Shown: one piece after another, positions 59,052-64,000 of the stretch | Layout of the letters: each line of letters opens with the position of its first letter | How positions within the stretch are numbered: position 1 is the first letter of the stretch | From: Labilithrix sp. | GTDB taxonomy: Bacteria; Myxococcota_A; Polyangia; Polyangiales; Polyangiaceae | Length of the DNA stretch: 64,000 nt | Reading direction: 5' to 3' | Assembly (NCBI GenBank): GCA_019637225.1 | Contig: JAHBWC010000041.1 | Location: 1-64,000 of the forward strand | The notes under the pieces: generated by a model | Databases searched by the model: none | Seen by the model: only the letters and a program-made list of their open reading frames with translations | Told to the model about the DNA's origin: nothing | Program-made: the position numbers and the translations under genes

Positions 59052-61217
59052 TCAGACGCGCTCGACGGCGACGACGCCCTGCACCTTCTGCAGGGCCTTC
59101 ATCACGTTCTTCAGCTGCGTGAGGTCCGAGCAGACGAACGTGAAGACGTTGACGGCCTTGCCGTCGTCGCCCGCGCGGCAGTTGGCCTCGCTGATGTTGA
59201 TCGCCATGTGGCTGAACGTGTGACCGACGGTCGCGAGGATGCCGGGGCGGTTCGCGGTGACGACGCGGAGCTGAACGGCCCGGTTGATCTTCGCCTTCGA
59301 GTCCCACGTGATCTCGACGCGGCGCTCGGGATCGGTGTCGAACGCCTTGGGGCAGCCGCGGCGGTGGATCGTGACGCCGCGACCGCGCGTGATGAAGCCG
59401 AGGATGTCGTCGCCCGGGAGCGGGTTACAGCACTTGGCGTAGCGGACGAGGACGTCGTCGATGCCGTTGAGGCGGATGCCGCCGTCGTCGCCCTTGATGA
59501 CCTTGCGGACGAAGCCGGCGATGCGCCCCTCGCGGAGCTGCTCGGGCGGGATGCTCTCCTTGCCGTCGATCGAGGGCGGCGCCAGCACCTCGAGAACGTC
59601 CTTCGGATCGATCTTGCCGTAGCCGATGCCGATGAACAGCTCGTCGACGTTGCCGATCGACAGGACCTCGAGCACCTTGCGGAGCTCGTTGTCGTTCCGG
59701 AGGAGCTTCGTCAGCGAGACGGTCGCCTTCTGGAACTCACGCTCGAGCAGCTCGCGCCCGAGGCGGAGGGACTTTTCGCGCTGCTCGGTGCGGAGGTAGT
59801 TGCGGATCTTCGCGCGGGCGCGCGTCGTGACGACGAAGTCGAGCCAGTCCTTGCTCGGCTGCTGGTTCGTGTTCGTCACGACCTCGATGACGTCGCCGTT
59901 GCGGAGCTTGTAGCGGAGCGGCTCGAGCTTGCCGTTCACGCGGGCGCCGGTGATGTGCTCACCGAGCTGCGAGTGGATCGCGAACGCGAAGTCCACCGGG
60001 GTCGAGCCGCGCGGGAAGACGCGCACCTCGCCCTTGGGGGTGAAGACGTAGACCTCGTCCTGGAAGAGGTCGACCTTCACGCCCTCGAGGAACTCGGCCG
60101 GATCCTTGAGGTCCTTCTGCCACTCCATCAGCTGGCGCAGCCAGCCGAACTTCTGCGCGTCGCTCTCGGCGATGCCGCCGCCGTGCTTGTCCTTGTACTT
60201 CCAGTGGGCGGCGATGCCGCGCTCCGCGACGCGGTGCATGTCGTGCGTGCGGATCTGGATCTCGATGCGCTCGCGCCCGGGCCCGATGACCGTCGTGTGG
60301 AGCGACTGGTACATGTTCGGCTTCGGCAGCGCGATGTAGTCCTTGAAGCGCCCCGGCACGGGGGTCCACTTCGAGTGGATGACGCCGAGCGCCGCGTAGC
60401 AGTCGCTCACGCTCTCGACGAGGACGCGGAACGCGATGATGTCGTGGATCTGATCCACCGACGAGTCGTTCGCCTTCATCTTGCGCCAGATCGAGTAGAG
60501 GTGCTTCGCGCGACCGGTGACGTCGGCGGCGAACCCCTGCTCGGCGAGGCGGCTCGAGAGCGTCTTCGACACCTCGAGGATGTACTTGTCGCGCTCCTTC
60601 TTGGTCTTCTGGACGCCGTCCTTGACCTCGGAGTAGCCCTCGGGCTCGAGCCAGCGGAACGACAGGTCCTCGAGCTCGCTCTTGAAGGCCTGGATGCCGA
60701 GGCGGTTCGCGAGCGGCGCGTAGATCTCGAGCGTCTCGCGCGCGATGCGCTCCTGCGCCTCGGGCTTCATGTGCTCGAGCGTCCGCATGTTGTCGACGCG
60801 ATCGCAGAGCTTGATGAGCAAGACGCGGATGTCCCGCGCCATCGCGACGACCATCTTGCGGAAGTTCTCCGCCTGGCGGTCTTCCTTCGAGGTGAAGTTG
60901 ATCTTGCCGAGCTTGGTGACGCCGTCGACGAGCGAGGCGATCTCCCCGCCGAACTCGCGCTCGATGTCCTTCGTCGTCGCGAGCGTGTCCTCGACGACGT
61001 CGTGGAGCAGCCCGGCGCAGACGCTCGCCGTGTCGAGGCGGAGCTCGGTGATGATCCCGGCCACCGAGGCGGGATGGATGAAGTAGGGGTCGCCCGACTT
61101 TCGCTTCTGCCCCGTGTGGGCTTTCTCGCTGAAGTCGTAGGCCCGCTTGAGCAGATCGGCGTCGGCCGCGGGCTGGTACGCGCGGACGCGGTCGATGAGA
61201 TCCGAGGACTCGATCAT
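59052..61217 (-). CDS. Bifunctional (p)ppGpp synthetase/hydrolase, RelA/SpoT family
   Basis: 721 aa from the ATG at 61217. HD hydrolase domain with HDVVED (H72, D73, E76, D77) intact. Synthetase domain with PVPGRFKDYIALPKPNMYQS: R290-F-K-D293 is the RxKD form of bifunctional enzymes. A TGS domain (VYVFTPKGEVRVFPRG) is followed by a helical region and a C-terminal ACT domain (TANRPGILATVGHTFSHMA). It makes and degrades ppGpp in the stringent response, linked to starvation-induced development in myxobacteria. It is divergent from kinase 3. Confidence 0.95.
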   Translation of the reverse strand: MIESSDLIDRVRAYQPAADADLLKRAYDFSEKAHTGQKRKSGDPYFIHPASVAGIITELRLDTASVCAGLLHDVVEDTLATTKDIEREFGGEIASLVDGVTKLGKINFTSKEDRQAENFRKMVVAMARDIRVLLIKLCDRVDNMRTLEHMKPEAQERIARETLEIYAPLANRLGIQAFKSELEDLSFRWLEPEGYSEVKDGVQKTKKERDKYILEVSKTLSSRLAEQGFAADVTGRAKHLYSIWRKMKANDSSVDQIHDIIAFRVLVESVSDCYAALGVIHSKWTPVPGRFKDYIALPKPNMYQSLHTTVIGPGRERIEIQIRTHDMHRVAERGIAAHWKYKDKHGGGIAESDAQKFGWLRQLMEWQKDLKDPAEFLEGVKVDLFQDEVYVFTPKGEVRVFPRGSTPVDFAFAIHSQLGEHITGARVNGKLEPLRYKLRNGDVIEVVTNTNQQPSKDWLDFVVTTRARAKIRNYLRTEQREKSLRLGRELLEREFQKATVSLTKLLRNDNELRKVLEVLSIGNVDELFIGIGYGKIDPKDVLEVLAPPSIDGKESIPPEQLREGRIAGFVRKVIKGDDGGIRLNGIDDVLVRYAKCCNPLPGDDILGFITRGRGVTIHRRGCPKAFDTDPERRVEITWDSKAKINRAVQLRVVTANRPGILATVGHTFSHMAINISEANCRAGDDGKAVNVFTFVCSDLTQLKNVMKALQKVQGVVAVERV

Positions 61218-61447
61218 GAGCAAGCTAGGGGTTCTTCGACCTTCGGGGGACGTGAACGGCCAGAGAAAAACCCTGGTTTCGAAGGTAACACCCCCCAAAA
61301 AGCCGGGCAACGTCGCCGCAGATCTCGGCCGTTCCCCCTGCGGTTTCCGTCCCCGCGCCCGCCGCCGCCGCCGGACGCGCGCGTTTCGACCTCGATCGCG
61401 ATCTGGCCTGATCTGGCACGACCGGCCCGCTGGTAGGCTGGGGGGAC

Positions 61448-63385
61448 GTGCCTCTCGCCACGCCTCCGACCCCCGCAAGCGATGAAGGAACGGGTGGAGC
61501 CGGCGCTTCCCCCGGCGCCTCGGCGTCGCTGGCGGGCAAGACGGTCGAACGCTACGTGCTCGAGGCGCTCATCGGCCGAGGTGGGATGGGCGAGGTCTAC
61601 CGGGCCGTCGACACCCGCCTCAAGCGCAAGGTCGCGCTCAAGGTCCTCCGTCCCGACAAGGATCGGCCGGACGCGGTCGACAGGCTCTTCCGTGAGGCTC
61701 GCGCCGCCGCGGCGCTGACCCATCCGAACACCGTCGCGATCCACGATCTTGGCGAGAGCGACGGCCTCTTCTTCATCGTGATGGAGCTAGTGAACGGCAT
61801 GCCGCTGCTCGCCTACGTCGGCGACGAGCGCGTCCCGCTCGCGCAGAAGCTCCGCTGGTGCGCCGACGTCGCGCGGGCGCTCGTCTGCGCGCACAAGGCC
61901 GGCGTCATCCACCGCGACGTGAAGCCCTCCAACGTCATGGTGTCCGAGGACGACGTCGCGAAGGTGCTCGACTTCGGCCTCGCGAAGCCGATCGAACCGA
62001 AGAGCTTCGACTTCCACACGCAGGTCGGGCAGGTCGTCGGCACCGTGCGCTACATGGCCCCCGAGCAGCTCGCGGGAGCGGAGGCCGACGCGCGGAGCGA
62101 CCAGTTCGCCTTCGGCGTGACCGCCTACGAGCTGCTCTCGGGGAAGTACCCGGGCGGCCATCCGCTCGGGATCCCGGAGCCGCTCGACGCGCTCGTCGCC
62201 GGCCTCCCGAAGGACGGCGCCCTCGTCATCGCGCGCACGATGAGGCGAGCGCCGGACGAGCGCTTCCCGTCGATGACCGACGTGCTGACGGCGCTCGAGG
62301 ACGTCGCGAACCAGCGGCCCGTGCGCGTTTCCTTGCCCGGACGTGCAGAGGACGCCGCGGCGAACACGCCCGCGGGCCAGGCGCCCGGCGCGTCACGGCG
62401 CGCGAACCGGCCGTCGATCCCCGACACGGTCCGCGATCCCGGCGCGAGCCCGACGCCGTCGGACGTGACGCGGACCGTCGATCCGCCGCCCGGCGTCGGC
62501 GTCTTGCTCCCCGACCGCGCCGACGTCCCGCTCGCGCTCGACGCGACCCTGCCGGGCAGCGAGGCGCTCGGCGCGCGGCGCGCGGCGCACGCACGCGCGC
62601 ACGAAGCCGCGCGGACGCTGCTCTCGCGCAAGGCGCCGTCGGGCCTCATCCGACTCGTCGACGACTTCGCGACCACCACCGAGAGGATGCAGGCGCGCGC
62701 GCGTCCGAACAGCGGACCACCGACCCTCGCCTCCCCCTCGCCTCTCGCGGGCGCGGCCTCACCGCCGGACGCGGCCTCGCCGGGCGCGGCCTCGCCACCG
62801 GGCGCGGCCTCGCCGCTCGGTGCCGCCGCTTCGCCGGGCGCGGCCTCGCCAGCGGGCGCCGCTTCGCCGCTCGCGATCGCTTCGTCGCCGCCGCTCGCGG
62901 CCGCGACCGGAGTCGGCACATTGCCCGCCCCTCCGCGGGATGCGTCGCCTGGAGCGACGAAGAGCCGGATCGTAGCCGTCGCGATCGCCGCCGTCGCGGT
63001 GATCGGCCTCGCGACCTTCGCCGGGACGTACCTCGCCGCGCGCCAAGCCCCGATCGAGCGCGCGGACGAGAGGCCCGCGGTCGACGCCGCGGCGCCGTCC
63101 GCGCGCGCGACGACGCCGTCGCTCGCGGACGAGGCGCCCGCCGAGATCGTCGCCGTGACTCCGCCGCTCGAGCCCGCGCCGTGCGTCCGACTCCGCGAGG
63201 CGAGGGAGACCAAGCGTCCCGCCGCCGTCCTCAAGGCCCTGGAGACCCAGTGCAGGAACGCGGGCGGTACGCCGCCCGGCGCGCCGACGGGGGGGAGCGC
63301 CCCGACGCCGCGCCCGACCGCGACCCCACGACCGACCGCGCCGCCAGCGCCGACGCCGGCCGTCGACTTCCAGCAACTGCGCTGA
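61448..63385 (+). CDS. Membrane-anchored serine/threonine protein kinase (3)
   Basis: 645 aa, GTG start 230 bp from rel. Gly loop GRGGMGEVYRA, VALKV (K65), HRDVKPSN (H155, D157), DFGLAK, GTVRYMAPEQLAGAE. All catalytic residues are present. A long intracellular linker (residues ~290-505) holds GAASPPDAASPGAASPPGAA-type Ala/Ser/Pro repeats. A membrane helix at ~515-536 (IVAVAIAAVAVIGLATFAGTYLAA) leaves ~110 Pro/Thr-rich residues outside with two Cys. hemW starts 11 bp downstream. Confidence 0.92.
   Translation: MPLATPPTPASDEGTGGAGASPGASASLAGKTVERYVLEALIGRGGMGEVYRAVDTRLKRKVALKVLRPDKDRPDAVDRLFREARAAAALTHPNTVAIHDLGESDGLFFIVMELVNGMPLLAYVGDERVPLAQKLRWCADVARALVCAHKAGVIHRDVKPSNVMVSEDDVAKVLDFGLAKPIEPKSFDFHTQVGQVVGTVRYMAPEQLAGAEADARSDQFAFGVTAYELLSGKYPGGHPLGIPEPLDALVAGLPKDGALVIARTMRRAPDERFPSMTDVLTALEDVANQRPVRVSLPGRAEDAAANTPAGQAPGASRRANRPSIPDTVRDPGASPTPSDVTRTVDPPPGVGVLLPDRADVPLALDATLPGSEALGARRAAHARAHEAARTLLSRKAPSGLIRLVDDFATTTERMQARARPNSGPPTLASPSPLAGAASPPDAASPGAASPPGAASPLGAAASPGAASPAGAASPLAIASSPPLAAATGVGTLPAPPRDASPGATKSRIVAVAIAAVAVIGLATFAGTYLAARQAPIERADERPAVDAAAPSARATTPSLADEAPAEIVAVTPPLEPAPCVRLREARETKRPAAVLKALETQCRNAGGTPPGAPTGGSAPTPRPTATPRPTAPPAPTPAVDFQQLR
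62745..62880 (+). repeat. Degenerate short repeat in kinase 3 linker
   Basis: About eight imperfect copies of a 12-18 bp unit around GCGGCCTCGCCG, encoding (G/D)AASP variants. Unit spacing differs, so slippage has been active. All copies remain in frame with the kinase. Confidence 0.7.
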
Positions 63386-63396
63386 CCGAGAGAGTC

Positions 63397-64000
63397 GTGG
63401 CGTCCATCTACATCCACTTTCCCTGGTGCCTCGCGAAGTGCCCGTATTGCGACTTCGTCAGCTACGCGACGACGCGCGACGACATCGATCACACGGGCTA
63501 CGCCGACGCCGTCATTCGCGAGGCCGAGGCGCGCGCGCGCTGCCTCGAGAGCGACGGGCCGCGGCGCGTCTCGAGCGTCTTCTTCGGCGGAGGGACGCCG
63601 AGCCTCTGGGACCCGCGTGAGCTCGGCCGGGTTCTCAAGCGTCTTCGTGGGCTGTTCACGGTCGACGCGGACGCCGAGATCAGCGTGGAGTGCAACCCGA
63701 CCTCGCTCGACCGTGACCGGGCGCGGGCGCTCGTCGACGCGGGCGCCAACCGGCTGTCGATCGGGACGCAGTCGCTCCGCCAGGAGCAGCTCCGCTTCCT
63801 CGGGAGGTTGCACGATCCGGCCGGCGCGCAGGCGGCCGTCGCCGCGGCGATCGAGGTCGGCGTGCCGCGCGTGTCGACCGACCTCATCTTCGGGCTGCCC
63901 GGCCAGACGCCCGAGGACGCGCGCGAGCAGGCCGAGGCGCTCGCCGACGCGGGGCTTCGTCACCTCTCCTGCTACCAGCTCACGATCGAGCCGGGGACGC
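63397..64000 (+). CDS. hemW: HemW-like radical SAM heme chaperone (3' end outside window)
   Basis: GTG start at 63397, 11 bp after kinase 3; 201 residues are visible. ASIYIHFPWCLAKCPYCDF carries the radical-SAM Cys (C11, C15, C18). FGGGTPSLWDP, SVECNPTSLD, NRLSIGTQSLRQEQLRFLGR, DLIFGLPGQTPEDA and YQLTIEPGT are the HemW/HemN-like block order. HemW binds heme and passes it to respiratory proteins, while the coproporphyrinogen oxidase HemN has a longer N-terminus. The lack of that extension favours HemW. Confidence 0.9.
   Translation, partial: MASIYIHFPWCLAKCPYCDFVSYATTRDDIDHTGYADAVIREAEARARCLESDGPRRVSSVFFGGGTPSLWDPRELGRVLKRLRGLFTVDADAEISVECNPTSLDRDRARALVDAGANRLSIGTQSLRQEQLRFLGRLHDPAGAQAAVAAAIEVGVPRVSTDLIFGLPGQTPEDAREQAEALADAGLRHLSCYQLTIEPGT

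Noticed and set aside
61395-61447. Possible sigma-54 promoter (TGGCAC) and repeated GATCTGGC before kinase 3
   Set aside because: The -12 half (TTGC) is absent at the right spacing. The 8-bp direct repeat is too short to call.
61218-61478. N-terminal extension of rel
   Set aside because: Arg-rich, crosses the divergent promoter region and the start of kinase 3; Rel family proteins begin near the ATG at 61217.
1-64000. CRISPR arrays, tRNA or rRNA genes, toxin-antitoxin pairs, phage genes
   Set aside because: None was recognised: no regularly spaced repeats, no T-arm GTTCRANYC with a paired stem, no typical small toxin pair and no phage structural gene.

Overview
The window is very GC-rich, densely coding bacterial chromosome. 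Many lipoproteins carry Asp/Ala/Gly-rich linkers. There are three transmembrane Ser/Thr kinases with Pro/Ala tails, several TPR/PEGA-type envelope proteins, an Hsp70-like protein and many ATGA, GTGA or TGATG gene overlaps. Together these point to a myxobacterium (Myxococcota, probably the Polyangia side); this is inference from gene content, not from a marker gene.

Layout. 1-6315 (+): the end of an Hsp70-like gene, a J-domain protein, a ccmC/ccmD-like pair with a 45-aa membrane ORF, an acyl-CoA dehydrogenase, a lipoprotein and an HExxH metalloprotease lipoprotein. 6419-10505 (-): an overlapping operon of two beta-propeller-like lipoproteins and an outer-membrane protein. 10661-15855: PrsW-like protease (-), gamma-glutamyltransferase (+), parallel-beta-helix lipoprotein (+). 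15883-19672 (-): two FadL-like outer-membrane proteins and a propeller-like lipoprotein, all overlapping. 19785-26742: rlmN-like (-), tatB-tatC (+), then a large membrane protein, rsfS and proA on the minus strand. 26840-32475: outer-membrane protein, two TPR or TPR/PEGA-lipoprotein modules and thrC. 32640-40679: GT2-Rossmann fusion, persulfide dioxygenase-like/methylmalonyl-CoA epimerase pair, plsB, mepA-like peptidase and an orphan DNA methyltransferase.

40787-49571 is a sulfur-assimilation locus. It holds a siroheme dehydrogenase, a uroporphyrinogen methyltransferase, an ABC permease and ATPase (-), an XRE-cupin regulator (-), and divergently cysC, a siroheme sulfite reductase, a [4Fe-4S]-type cysH and a Tat-signal substrate-binding protein (+). 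One motif, TGTCTACTATRATG on the minus strand, sits at the starts of both the ABC operon and the regulator/cysC divergon. It is the best candidate here for an undescribed regulatory circuit.

49596-63385 contains three Ser/Thr kinases. Between the first and second lie an IS66 transposase remnant and a visibly lower-GC block with a SUMF1-fold lipoprotein and a frameshifted HExxH metalloprotease. Then come trmFO, a third TPR/PEGA protein and a bifunctional rel. The window ends inside hemW.

Other unusual structure: a double-hairpin element occurs twice, each time directly after a stop codon (22653-22718 and 41375-41429), with a compensating G-U change in one stem. No tRNA, rRNA, CRISPR array or biosynthetic megasynthase gene was recognised. 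Positions and motifs were read by eye; family assignments come from motif recall without a database search.
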